This document shows, one piece after another, positions 53,904 to 62,348 of a DNA stretch of 64,000 bases. The notes under the pieces were generated by a model, which worked only from the letters and a program-made list of their open reading frames with translations, did not search any database and was not told where the DNA came from. The stretch spans positions 1-64,000 of the forward strand of contig VEMX01000041.1 in assembly GCA_009711805.1 (NCBI GenBank), given 5' to 3'. Within the stretch, counting starts at the first letter, position 1; each line of letters begins with the position of its first letter. This DNA comes from Balneolaceae bacterium (lineage in GTDB: Bacteria; Bacteroidota; Rhodothermia; Balneolales; Balneolaceae). The position numbers were made by a program, and so were the translations under genes.

Positions 53904-54371
53904 TTACCTAACTGCCGATACTTTGATTTCTACTTTGGCATCCAGTGGGAGGCGAGCTACTTCAACAACGGCTCTTGCTGGCGGGCTTTTTGGGAAGAAA
54001 GGTTTGTATGCCTCATTAAATGCCTGGTAGTCATCCATCTCTGAGATAAAGATAGTGGCTTCAACTACATCCGAAAGTTCAAATTCTGCCGCTTCAAGTA
54101 CTTTTTGAATATTGGTAAGTGCTTGCCTGGTTTGAGATTGTACATCTTCGCCAGCAAAATCTCGGCTTCCGGGGATCAACCCAATTTGTCCCGACAGGTA
54201 TAATGTATTTCCTTTTTGGATGGCTTGAGAATATATGCCAACGGAGCCAGGAGCGTCTTCGGTGTGTATGGCTTTTCGGGGAGCATCACTATAATTAGTT
54301 TCATTTTCCACTTCTATACATCCTGTCAATAAGGAAAAAGAAAGCAGGAAACAGATAGATTGTTTATTCAT
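53904..54371 (-). CDS. RidA/YjgF-family protein in lipoprotein form
   Basis: RidA proteins hydrolyse reactive imine/enamine intermediates. The 155 residues carry a lipoprotein signal (CFLLSFSLLTGC, Cys18), which cytoplasmic RidA lacks, and then the complete fold: GSVGIYSQAIQKGNTLYLSG, QIGLIPGSR, VVEATIFISEMDDY and the conserved Arg in PPARAVVEVARLPLDAKVEI. Envelope-located RidA domains occur in Bacteroidota; their substrate is unknown. The second transposable element copy starts 95 bases upstream of its ATG and may affect its promoter. Confidence 0.9.
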   Translation of the reverse strand: MNKQSICFLLSFSLLTGCIEVENETNYSDAPRKAIHTEDAPGSVGIYSQAIQKGNTLYLSGQIGLIPGSRDFAGEDVQSQTRQALTNIQKVLEAAEFELSDVVEATIFISEMDDYQAFNEAYKPFFPKSPPARAVVEVARLPLDAKVEIKVSAVR

Positions 54372-54466
54372 CGTCTTGTATGGTGTTAATGAGTATTTTA
54401 GAGGTTATCAGGAATTACTTAAAGCAAGATAAAAATGCAAGGTTATGGGAGTGGGTCAGAATTGTA

Positions 54467-55012
54467 GGTACTTCCCAGAAAAGTGTGTCTTCCGGTAGCA
54501 TAAAAAAGTCTTCTCGTGTAGGTTTGGCGGCGCTGGCAGGGGTCTGTGAGAAACGGCGAGGAAAATACCGGAATTTGCCCCCCTTAAAAAATGAACCAAG
54601 ATATCGGGCGGGGTTCACCTCTCTAAACTACGGGGGTATTAAAGAAGGAGTCATCGCGGGCGAAGTGTATACGAAGACCCGCGATCTCCCTGGTACGGGC
54701 AAGGTGGTTAACAAGGAGGCCGTGGCAGGTGCAACCCATGTGGCGGGAGTCCCGGATCGGCGACTTCACTTCGTTACGCCTTGTCCGGGATGACGGGGGG
54801 GTTCCCGCACGCATCCCGATTTGATCGGGAGAAGATGCAGAATCTCCTTGTTAGGGCATCTAGCCATGGACAAGCGGTACTACCGAAGAAAAGTATCCAA
54901 TTAAATACGATACGAATCTTTTTCCACCTGAGCCAGCTACCAACTAACTCAAAATAAGTACGTTGTTAACCTACACAAGCAAGACCTCCAGACACACTAA
55001 TTGGTAAGTACC
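54467..55012. mobile_element. non-autonomous transposable element (MITE-like), uninterrupted copy
   Basis: This 546-bp copy starts GGTACTTCCCAGAAAAGTGT and ends with the inverted TTGGTAAGTACC; the two ends also share AGTGTGTCT about 15 bases in, giving imperfect inverted repeats of about 29 bases. The flanks GAATTGTA at 54459-54466 and 55013-55020 are an exact 8-bp target duplication. It matches 42210-42988 except for the 227-bp nested insert there. No transposase frame is present. It lies between the divergent ends of the RidA start and the VOC gene stop. Confidence 0.93.
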
Positions 55013-55147
55013 GAATTGTATTACCATCTAAATTTTAACTACGAGTAATTTTTTTTCACAACCCCGTTATTCCTTCGCAAGCGGAAATCTTATTCTCTAA
55101 CAATGCCTTACTTAAATAACAAAAAATGAAAACCGACAGCTAACACC

Positions 55148-55891
55148 TCAGTATCGCAGTTGAATGCCGTGCAGAAGCATATCTATTGTAGGGGTTTCCG
55201 ATAAAGTCACTTCTGTAACCCGCAGGTGATAAGGTGTTTGTTGCAGCTGGATGGTAATATGTTGCTTATCGCTGAGTGGAACGCGGTATTCATAAGCGGA
55301 CCGAATTGAGACATCGAAGCCCAGTTTTCTAAAAAAATCGACTGTTTGATGGGTGCCCTGTATGGTAACAGCATGGATACCATCTGTGTTAATGCGATGT
55401 TCAGTATAGAGTTTCTGGTTTCTATTTGGAAATTGGTAGCGGACAAAGAACAGGTGGCTCAATCCTTTTTGCCGGAAACTTACATAGTCGAAATTTTGGC
55501 TTGTCAGCGTATCGAATGGAATAGATTGGGTGCGGAGTTGTTCCTTGAGCAGGCCAAGAGAAAAAGTTGTTAACGCCAGGTATACCCCGCCTTCTCCTTC
55601 TTCCAGAACATTGGCATAGTGCCGGGCTATACTATCGGATGGAGCCTGTACTTCCATCAGTTCCAGTTCTGTACCATCATCAAATTCGATAAATGAATGG
55701 TCAAGGCCATTTGGGATCTGGAGGCCTGGTTTAATGCTGAACCCCTGTTTCGAGAATGTGGCTTTTGCAGAATCCAGACTATGAACTACAACCGGGATAT
55801 GATCAATGCTGAGGTTAAGCTGCCCATAGCTTGCCGGGCTTAATATCAGGAATAGCAGCAGTATGGGTATAAAGCGCATTTTGTATGACAT
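55148..55891 (-). CDS. secreted VOC/glyoxalase-like protein
   Basis: A signal peptide (FIPILLLFLILSPASYGQ) precedes two glyoxalase-like modules in a 247-residue protein: LSIDHIPVVVHSLDSAKATF at about 26-45 with the metal-like His, and HAVTIQGTHQTVDFFRKLGF near 170. The pattern follows the Glyoxalase_3 group. A metal ligand set cannot be fully assigned. Export of a VOC protein is unusual; its substrate is unknown. A terminator stands just upstream, ending the YtxH gene. Confidence 0.82.
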   Translation of the reverse strand: MSYKMRFIPILLLFLILSPASYGQLNLSIDHIPVVVHSLDSAKATFSKQGFSIKPGLQIPNGLDHSFIEFDDGTELELMEVQAPSDSIARHYANVLEEGEGGVYLALTTFSLGLLKEQLRTQSIPFDTLTSQNFDYVSFRQKGLSHLFFVRYQFPNRNQKLYTEHRINTDGIHAVTIQGTHQTVDFFRKLGFDVSIRSAYEYRVPLSDKQHITIQLQQTPYHLRVTEVTLSETPTIDMLLHGIQLRY

Positions 55892-55906
55892 GGCAGGGGC
55901 GGGCTA

Positions 55907-55940
55907 ATAAAAAACCGCACGTACAGTAATGCCGTGCGGC
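55907..55940 (-). terminator. rho-independent terminator of the YtxH gene
   Basis: On the minus strand CCGCACG pairs with CGTGCGG, followed by TTTTTTATT. It separates the YtxH gene from the VOC gene. Confidence 0.85.
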
Positions 55941-55966
55941 TATAAAATCAGTGAAAAAACAAGAGA

Positions 55967-56275
55967 CTAAGCTTCTGCTTTAGCAGACTCAATAGCATGT
56001 AACAGTTCTTCAGCTTCCGAAATGAGTCCTTCAGCTTTTTCCTTGGCATCAAGTACTACCTGATCGCCTTTTTCTTTGGCTTCAGAAACAAGAAACTCTT
56101 TTTCCTTTTTGAGTTGTTCGATCAGTTCATTGAGATCTTCAAGGTAATTGCTGAGCTGATAAGACAGTCGGTCTCTGGTGTTTTTCCCTGTATCGGGAGC
56201 ATAAAGTAAAGCTACAACGGCTCCGGCTAATGCTCCGGTTACAATTCCTGCTAAAAAATTTGATGATTTATTCAT
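55967..56275 (-). CDS. YtxH-domain protein
   Basis: The 102 residues start with the Gly/Ala-rich membrane segment typical of YtxH (FLAGIVTGALAGAVVALLYAP, then DTGKNTRDRL) and continue as a long amphipathic, Lys/Glu-rich helix (KKEKEFLVSEAKEKGDQVVL). Such proteins are stress-induced, membrane-bound and poorly understood. It has a good ribosome site AAAGGAGAT about nine bases before the ATG and its own terminator. Confidence 0.9.
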   Translation of the reverse strand: MNKSSNFLAGIVTGALAGAVVALLYAPDTGKNTRDRLSYQLSNYLEDLNELIEQLKKEKEFLVSEAKEKGDQVVLDAKEKAEGLISEAEELLHAIESAKAEA

Positions 56276-56736
56276 AGTAGTATCTCCTTTTTCCTCTTAT
56301 ACAAGTATAGGGTAATCCAGTTCCAAATTCCATGTATGAGCATGGTGAAATGTCATTTTTTTAAAAGTAAATTCATGCAGAAGGAAGTTTACTGTTGACA
56401 AAGTACAATTCAAAATAACAACAAAATATAGTTGAGGATGACATGGGTGGAGGGTTTTGTTTGGAGACCATTTCTCCTAATATTTGCTTATTCATGCAGT
56501 TCCAATTGGGATTATTCCTATTGATCAATTCAACTATCCATACTCTTTTCTTTCCCTTTATATTTTTCTGTTTGTATTGCTTCATGCACTGAGGAAAAGG
56601 GATCATACCAGATAAAAAAAGTTAAGAGAAGGAAGGGTAATTATATTTTCTTGACTCTATTTTTTTTTTTAGTATTTAAAGTTCAGTACATATTTAATAT
56701 ATGTCATACAAGTTAATATAAATTAAATTTAACATC
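56276..56736. other. A+T-rich gene-free stretch
   Basis: No gene is seen in these 461 bases. The right third is very A+T-rich (TATTTTTTTTTTTAG, then AATTAAATTTAACATC) and should hold the promoter of the peptide gene that follows. It marks a sharp drop in G+C at the left edge of the peptide cassette. Confidence 0.6.
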
Positions 56737-57020
56737 ATGAATAAATTAAATAATATAGTAACAGTAAAGATTATAACAGGGCCGTATTTTTAGTACTGTT
56801 GATGATCATAAATCTGCAAGTAGGAATGGATGAGGAAAGTACCGATTTGTTTGGCTTAGAAGTTTCGATGGTCGTCCCCACTGCTCAAGCATCTATGAAA
56901 GCTCATACGTGTTATGATTTTTATAACTCATGTAGCTGGAACTGTGATCGGCCAATTGATTGTATTACCTGTTCAAGGGTAGATGGGGATGATCCATCTG
57001 ATGTATCAGAATGCGAGTAG
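56737..57020 (+). pseudogene. Cys-rich secreted peptide (NVEALA-like precursor), with an apparent single-base frameshift
   Basis: From ATG 56737 the frame reads MNKLNNIVTVKIITGPYF and stops at 56791. The next frame, starting about 56778, continues the same type of protein as the peptide at 57105: AVFLVLLMIINLQVG, then DLFGLEVSMVVPTAQA and a tail with six Cys (HTCYDFYNSCSWNC, DCITCSR, SECE). A one-base indel in the GGG at 56779-56781 restores a 94-residue peptide with a signal-like helix, LLMIxNLQVG and WNCDR, all shared with the second peptide. It may be a sequence error, decay or slippage. The NVEALA likeness is by layout, not a search. Confidence 0.6.
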
Positions 57021-57060
57021 CGATGAAGTAAATAGTCGATCAAGTAAAACCTTGTACAGA

Positions 57061-57090
57061 TTGGTATGCTTAAGGCCTTAAGCATACCAA
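57061..57090. promoter_or_regulatory. perfect 30-bp palindrome between the two peptide genes
   Basis: TTGGTATGCTTAAGG is followed immediately by its exact reverse complement CCTTAAGCATACCAA. It lies 41 bases after the stop of the first peptide and 15 before the second start. It can form a long hairpin as RNA or bind a dimeric regulator. Only three T follow, so it is a weak terminator at best. Confidence 0.75.
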
Positions 57091-57104
57091 TTTAAAAAAT
57101 TCAA

Positions 57105-57365
57105 GTGTACGAATTGTTCGAAACAAAATTCGGGAATAAAATAGGGTTAATAGTTGGTTCTGTATTTTTAATACTGTTGATGATCGCAAATTTACAAGTA
57201 GGAAAGCATCGATTTTTTCGGTTTAGAGCTTTGGCATCCACTCCTATCAGTTGCAGCCTCTTGGGGGTGAATATATGTTTATGGAATTGCGACCGAGTTA
57301 TAGAATATGGTTCCTATGAGTGGGTAGAGTTTAATGATTTAATGGATTTCGAAAAGTGTATATAA
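57105..57365 (+). CDS. Cys-containing secreted peptide (NVEALA-like precursor)
   Basis: The 86 residues start at GTG 57105 (no ATG is near). A hydrophobic leader (IGLIVGSVFLILLMIANLQV) is followed by FRFRALASTPISC, where ALAS-P-C recalls the processing region of NVEALA peptides, and then four Cys (ISC, NIC, WNC, EKC). The layout of signal, ALA-type site and Cys tail is shared with the broken peptide just upstream, which has WNCDR at the same place. It precedes a propeller lipoprotein and a thioredoxin-like gene. The role of such peptides is not established. Confidence 0.65.
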   Translation: MYELFETKFGNKIGLIVGSVFLILLMIANLQVGKHRFFRFRALASTPISCSLLGVNICLWNCDRVIEYGSYEWVEFNDLMDFEKCI

Positions 57366-57429
57366 AACTAAAAAAAAAGACTTAATGCGCTTAGATAGTT
57401 TAAGCATCTGCAAATTTTAACAAAAAAAA

Positions 57430-58494
57430 ATGACGCTAAGAATGACACTAAGTAAACAAATTATTTTTGTGATATTATTCTTTATTTGCATAATAGCTGG
57501 TTGTGAAAAAGAAAACAAACCAGTAAAAAAAATATCCAAGATGAATATAAGTGACACGCTTATAGCCAATGTCGTAAAAAATGATATGCCTTTATTTGCT
57601 CCTGCTAAAATTGGCATCTTAGATGAAAAACATTTGATTATTTATGACAAACAAGGTGATAAGCTATTCAAGTTGTATAATTTGCCCGATATAGAATATG
57701 AATTTGAGTGGGGTGTTATTGGCCGGGGACCAGGTGAATTGAGAAATGGTGAAGTAGGTTCGAATAGTATAATTATAGATTCATCAAGAGTAGAGTTTTA
57801 TAATCTTGATACAGGAGAATTAAAGTATTTTGAAATTACAGACAAAGGATTTTCATACACAAGTACAAGAAGATTGGAATATGACTATCAGTTACGTCCA
57901 TTATATAGATTAATAAAGTTCACTGATAACTTATATATAGGGGATGTTGGGTGGGTAAATGTCGGTGAAGAGTTAGAACCAAAACATAAATACATTGCAT
58001 TAGAGCCTGATAATTCAAATGATCTATTTCGTTTTGGAAAATATCCTGATACTGAATTGAAAAATTATGATCGATATAATAGATATAAGACCGTTTTGGC
58101 TAAAAAACCCTCCGGGGAAAAATTTGTGGCATTTAATGAGCATATAGATGAAGGTAAAATCTATGATCTTAACGGAAATCTACTCATAAATATGCAAATG
58201 ACAAAAAACATTGATGATGAAAATAAATTTCGCATAGACATCCAAAGCACTAATAAAAATATTTATGCACATTATTTAAATGCGGCTGAGAGTACAATAT
58301 TTGATGAGGGATTAGACTATAACCCAACCATAGAAGTATGGAATTGGGAAGGAGATTTAGTGGATAAGGTTGTGTTGGATAAGCCAATTCATTATTTCAC
58401 GGTATCAGAAAAATATAACAAACTATATGGCATTAGTCTGTTAGTATCAGATCAGATTTATGAATACGACCTATCTTCAATAAAACAAAATTGA
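57430..58494 (+). CDS. 6-bladed beta-propeller lipoprotein of the peptide cassette
   Basis: The 354-residue protein starts with a lipoprotein signal (IIFVILFFICIIAGC, Cys25), so it sits on a membrane facing the periplasm or outside. Blade repeats follow; GRGPGELRNGEVGSN matches the family motif seen also in the propeller at 33371-34471, and FDEGLDYNPTIEVWNWEGDL is a late blade. The start could be ATG 57430 or 57442. The stop is three bases before the next gene, so the two are one operon with the peptide genes upstream. The DNA is A+T-rich compared with the flanking RND and YtxH genes, a hint of transfer. Confidence 0.83.
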   Translation: MTLRMTLSKQIIFVILFFICIIAGCEKENKPVKKISKMNISDTLIANVVKNDMPLFAPAKIGILDEKHLIIYDKQGDKLFKLYNLPDIEYEFEWGVIGRGPGELRNGEVGSNSIIIDSSRVEFYNLDTGELKYFEITDKGFSYTSTRRLEYDYQLRPLYRLIKFTDNLYIGDVGWVNVGEELEPKHKYIALEPDNSNDLFRFGKYPDTELKNYDRYNRYKTVLAKKPSGEKFVAFNEHIDEGKIYDLNGNLLINMQMTKNIDDENKFRIDIQSTNKNIYAHYLNAAESTIFDEGLDYNPTIEVWNWEGDLVDKVVLDKPIHYFTVSEKYNKLYGISLLVSDQIYEYDLSSIKQN

Positions 58495-58497
58495 TTT

Positions 58498-59058
58498 ATG
58501 AAACTTAAACAAAGCTCAAACGGCAAGATTTTAGTATACATTTTTATGTGTAGCTTAGTTTTTGCTAATTTTTTTCTTTTATACTCCAATGTGAAAATAA
58601 AAAAGAATCTTAGCATTCTAAAAGAAGATCAAGTTAAAAACTATCCTTTTTTGAATTACGATTTATCTTCTACTGTATCTATAATCCATCCTGATGTAAT
58701 ATTAAAAGAAGAAGGTGTCTCTCTATCAATTTTTATTCCAGAGAATAGTTGTGCTAGTTGTTTAGAGTTTGAAATTCCTAACATCAATGAATTTTATATA
58801 AAGAACTCAGAGAGAACGGAAATTTATATAATAGGAAAAAATAATGTTATAGATGATTTTAATACAGATTTCCAATATAACATCATTAGTAATGATCAAG
58901 CAATTTTTGATAAAAAGATCTCATTTTCCAATCCATTGGCAGTACTTTTAGATTCTAAAGGTAAAGTTTATGACTTCTATATAGCTGAAACTAATAAGTC
59001 AGGGAAAAGCTATAATTTCTACCAGAGAATGGACTCTTTCTTTAAAGAGGTTAACTAA
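58498..59058 (+). CDS. membrane-anchored thioredoxin-like protein of the peptide cassette
   Basis: The 186 residues have one N-terminal membrane helix (ILVYIFMCSLVFANFFLLY) and a thioredoxin-like domain with the redox motif NSCASCLE (Cys85, Cys88) preceded by the strand VSLSIFIP, and a later strand LAVLLDSKGKVYDFY, as in AhpC/TSA-like periplasmic thiol proteins. It starts three bases after the propeller stop. Because the peptides encoded upstream carry four and six Cys, disulfide formation or reduction of those peptides is a natural but unproven role. Confidence 0.78.
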   Translation: MKLKQSSNGKILVYIFMCSLVFANFFLLYSNVKIKKNLSILKEDQVKNYPFLNYDLSSTVSIIHPDVILKEEGVSLSIFIPENSCASCLEFEIPNINEFYIKNSERTEIYIIGKNNVIDDFNTDFQYNIISNDQAIFDKKISFSNPLAVLLDSKGKVYDFYIAETNKSGKSYNFYQRMDSFFKEVN

Positions 59059-59143
59059 TGTCGTGTCAAGCTTAAATCTATGGGTAATCCGGAGCTTCAT
59101 AATCTTCTGACGCTTTAGCCGACATTTAAACGGTCACATAACA

Positions 59144-62100
59144 CTAAACTTTTGCAGCCTCCACTTTATTATTGCGTTTAAACAAACCTTTAACCCATTG
59201 TATGATCTGGTTAAAACCAACCGACAGGGCAGGGGTGATAAACAGGGTTAAGACAGATCCGAAAATGAGCCCGCCTATGACGGCTTTTGCCAGGGGAGAC
59301 CAAATTTCTGCGCCGGCACCTAACTCCAGGGATAGTGGAATCATAGAGCAGATGGTTGTGATAGCGGTGAGCAGTATTGGACGCATCCTTCTCCGGCAGG
59401 CTTCCAATACGTGTTGCATATAGGGTGATTTGGGATCGGTATTAAAGGTGTTCCCTTTGGAATACAAGTGAATATAATCCACCAGTACAATGCCATTGTT
59501 TACAATAATCCCCACCAGCATAAACATCCCGATTTGGGCGGTTGTGCTCAGTGGGGTATCGATCAAATACATAAAAGCCAGTGCTCCAAACATCGCCAGT
59601 GGAATGCACAGCCATATCACAAAAGGATCTCTGAAGTTTTCAAAGAGAGATGCCATAATCATATACATAAGCAGCAGCGCTCCAATCAGGGCGAACCCAA
59701 ACTCGGCCTGTCCCCGCTGTGTTTCCCGGGTACTTCCGGTAAACTCGAACCTATATCCTTCCGGAAGGATAATCTCGTTCTTCAGAAAGCTGGTAATGGT
59801 TTCCCGGTATTGATTGGCATCGCCATTCACCTGTATGTTTACATCGAGGACGGTTTGGCGGTCTCTTCGGGAAAAAGAATCTACTCCTTCCATAGGAACG
59901 AATTCCCCAACAGCCGCAACGGGTACCCGCTGGTTATTGACTTGCAGCACTTCAATATCAAAGAGATCTTCACGGCTTTTAATAGCATTTTTCCGGGTGC
60001 GAACTTCAATGGGGATTTCACGCCCTTCCGATATATAATATCCGGCTTGATTACCCAGTGTTTGTGTTCTGAGGTTACCGGCAATGGTATTCAGATTTGT
60101 GCCAAGTAAGCCGAGGCGTTCACGGTCGGCATAAAAATGAAGCTCCGGAGTGGGATCTGTTCTGCCGTTATCCACGGATATTATGGTGGAATCTTGCAGC
60201 AATTTAGCTTCAATTCGGTCTGATATGGCAATAAGCTCATCTATCTGCGGCCCAATAAGACTGAGCCGGATGGAACCTCCTCCCGAGTTCCAGCCTCTTC
60301 CAAAACGCAAACCGCCCCCTTCAACCGATACCCGTACATCTACGCCGGGAGAGGTTAGTATTTGCCTTAACTCTACAGCGTATTGGTTCGTTGTTTTTTC
60401 ACGCTCTGTTTCAGCTACAAGTGTTAAGCTGATTTCCCCCCGGTTGCTTTGCTCAGTCCAGCGACTGCGGCCAAAAGAGGTGATCATGGTTTCCACATCA
60501 GGGTGGTTGGCAAGTGTATCGCTGAACTGTTCCATCACCTCTACGGTTTTAACCAGCTTACTACCCTGGGGAAGAGTAATGTCCACATCAATTTGTCCGG
60601 AGTCGGATTCCGGGAATCCTTCTTTGTCAATAGCAGAATACAGGAAGCCTGTGCTTCCAATAATGACAATTATCAGAAGGGCGGGAATCCATTTGTGGTG
60701 AAGCAGCCAGTTTAGCACTTTGGTATATCCACGTTCTAATTTTGAGATACCCCGAAAAGCCAGGTTACGATTGTTGAACTGAGATTTATCGAGGGTGAGC
60801 AGGGATATAACCGGTACCAGGATGATAGATGATAAAAATGAAAAACCAATAGCAAAGCAAATGGTATAGGCGAATTCCCTGAAAAAAGAACCGGCTGTAC
60901 CGGAGATAAGGATGATAGGGACAAATACGCCAAGAGTTGTTAGCGTTGAACCCAGCAAAGCCCCTATTACTTCATTTGTACCTGTAAGAGCAGCCTCGAA
61001 ACGGGGCAGGCCTTCTTCGAGCTTTCGTGCTATACTTTCGGTAACCACAATAGAGTTATCTACCAGCAGGCCAATGGCAAGAGCCAACGCCGAGATGGTG
61101 AGGATATTCAGTGTGAGATCTGCCGCATACATGGCAGCAAAACTGGCGGCAATGGAAACGGGAATAGAACAAGCCACCACCAATGATATACGCCATCCAC
61201 CCATAAAAATCAGGATGACGACAATAACGACAATCAAAGCTGCCAGTGCAGATTGCGAAAGGTTATTGGTGGAATTTTCGATGGTGCGTCCTTCGTCAGA
61301 GAGGACCTGAACCTGTACACCGGGCGGCATTATTTCGTTGATTTCGGGCAGGGCGGCTTTTACGGCATTTACAACATCCAGGGTATTGGCATCCGAGTTT
61401 TTTTGAACGTCTACCGAAACACTATTGCGTTGGTTTACTTTTACCAGGTTGGTAATTTCGGTAAAGCCGTCAGATACCTCAGCTACATTTTTAAGACGGA
61501 TGGGGATCCCATTTTCTGAAATCTTGATAATAGTATTGGCAATTTCGTCTACATCCTGATAGGTTGATTGCGCCCGAATACTATAACTGGTTTTATCAGC
61601 AACGATATTACCGATGGGAACCTGTGCATTATTATTTCGCAGAGCACGTTCAATATCAGCCGGCACAAGATTATGTTGAGCCAGCGACATGGGAGATACA
61701 TCCACATAAATTCGCCGCTCCAATCCTCCCTGGGTATCGGCCGAAGCAAGTCCATTTATACGTTCCAGCCGGGTTTCCACCATTTCCAAGCCAATGGTTC
61801 GCAACTCATCCAGTCCACGGTTTTCTGCATCAATACTCAGTTTCATGATGGGACGGCTTTCCGGGTCAAATTGAAAAATCACAGGCTCCTGAGCCTGAGT
61901 GGGTAACTCATTGCGTATCTGGTCAATGGCCTCTCTTACCTTTAGTTCTGTTTTGCGGATGTCGGTTCCTTCCTGCAACCGGAGAATGATAAAAGCACTG
62001 CCTTTACTTACACGGGCTTCCATCGTTTCTATGCCTTCAATAGCTGATACAGCGCCTTCAATCGGGTTCACCAAAATCCGGTTAATATCTTCCGGGGCTA

Positions 62101-62269
62101 CATTTTGATAACTGGTTGATACCGCCAGCACCGGAATATTGAGAGAGGGATAGAGGGTGACGCGGAGGTTGGTAAGCGAAAACACCCCAAAGCCGATTAC
62201 AATAAGGGTCATCATAATGACGGTAATAGGTCGTCGTAGTATGCCATCTGCTACACTAAATTGTTTCAT
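59144..62269 (-). CDS. RND efflux permease, HAE1/AcrB-like
   Basis: The 1041-residue protein has the full RND layout: an N-terminal helix (VADGILRRPITVIMMTLIVI), a first periplasmic domain (about 35-320), a membrane block with the proton-relay TM4 LALAIGLLVDNSIVVTESIA (Asp-Asn near residue 405), a second periplasmic domain, and a final membrane block with GIIVNNGIVLVDYI. It exports hydrophobic or amphiphilic compounds. It stands 79 bases downstream of a second RND permease read the same way, so a two-permease pump is likely; adaptor and outer-membrane genes are not in the window. Confidence 0.93.
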   Translation of the reverse strand: MKQFSVADGILRRPITVIMMTLIVIGFGVFSLTNLRVTLYPSLNIPVLAVSTSYQNVAPEDINRILVNPIEGAVSAIEGIETMEARVSKGSAFIILRLQEGTDIRKTELKVREAIDQIRNELPTQAQEPVIFQFDPESRPIMKLSIDAENRGLDELRTIGLEMVETRLERINGLASADTQGGLERRIYVDVSPMSLAQHNLVPADIERALRNNNAQVPIGNIVADKTSYSIRAQSTYQDVDEIANTIIKISENGIPIRLKNVAEVSDGFTEITNLVKVNQRNSVSVDVQKNSDANTLDVVNAVKAALPEINEIMPPGVQVQVLSDEGRTIENSTNNLSQSALAALIVVIVVILIFMGGWRISLVVACSIPVSIAASFAAMYAADLTLNILTISALALAIGLLVDNSIVVTESIARKLEEGLPRFEAALTGTNEVIGALLGSTLTTLGVFVPIILISGTAGSFFREFAYTICFAIGFSFLSSIILVPVISLLTLDKSQFNNRNLAFRGISKLERGYTKVLNWLLHHKWIPALLIIVIIGSTGFLYSAIDKEGFPESDSGQIDVDITLPQGSKLVKTVEVMEQFSDTLANHPDVETMITSFGRSRWTEQSNRGEISLTLVAETEREKTTNQYAVELRQILTSPGVDVRVSVEGGGLRFGRGWNSGGGSIRLSLIGPQIDELIAISDRIEAKLLQDSTIISVDNGRTDPTPELHFYADRERLGLLGTNLNTIAGNLRTQTLGNQAGYYISEGREIPIEVRTRKNAIKSREDLFDIEVLQVNNQRVPVAAVGEFVPMEGVDSFSRRDRQTVLDVNIQVNGDANQYRETITSFLKNEIILPEGYRFEFTGSTRETQRGQAEFGFALIGALLLMYMIMASLFENFRDPFVIWLCIPLAMFGALAFMYLIDTPLSTTAQIGMFMLVGIIVNNGIVLVDYIHLYSKGNTFNTDPKSPYMQHVLEACRRRMRPILLTAITTICSMIPLSLELGAGAEIWSPLAKAVIGGLIFGSVLTLFITPALSVGFNQIIQWVKGLFKRNNKVEAAKV

Positions 62270-62348
62270 ACCAATCCTCCGGGGTGATTTAAGTTATCTG
62301 TACAGACACGAATAAGCGTCAATAACGGTATGTATGTAATCATAGTAG

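Noticed and set aside
54380-54793. 137-codon frame inside the second transposable element
   Set aside because: The first copy has a shifted frame at the same place and no transposase motif is present; the element is non-coding.
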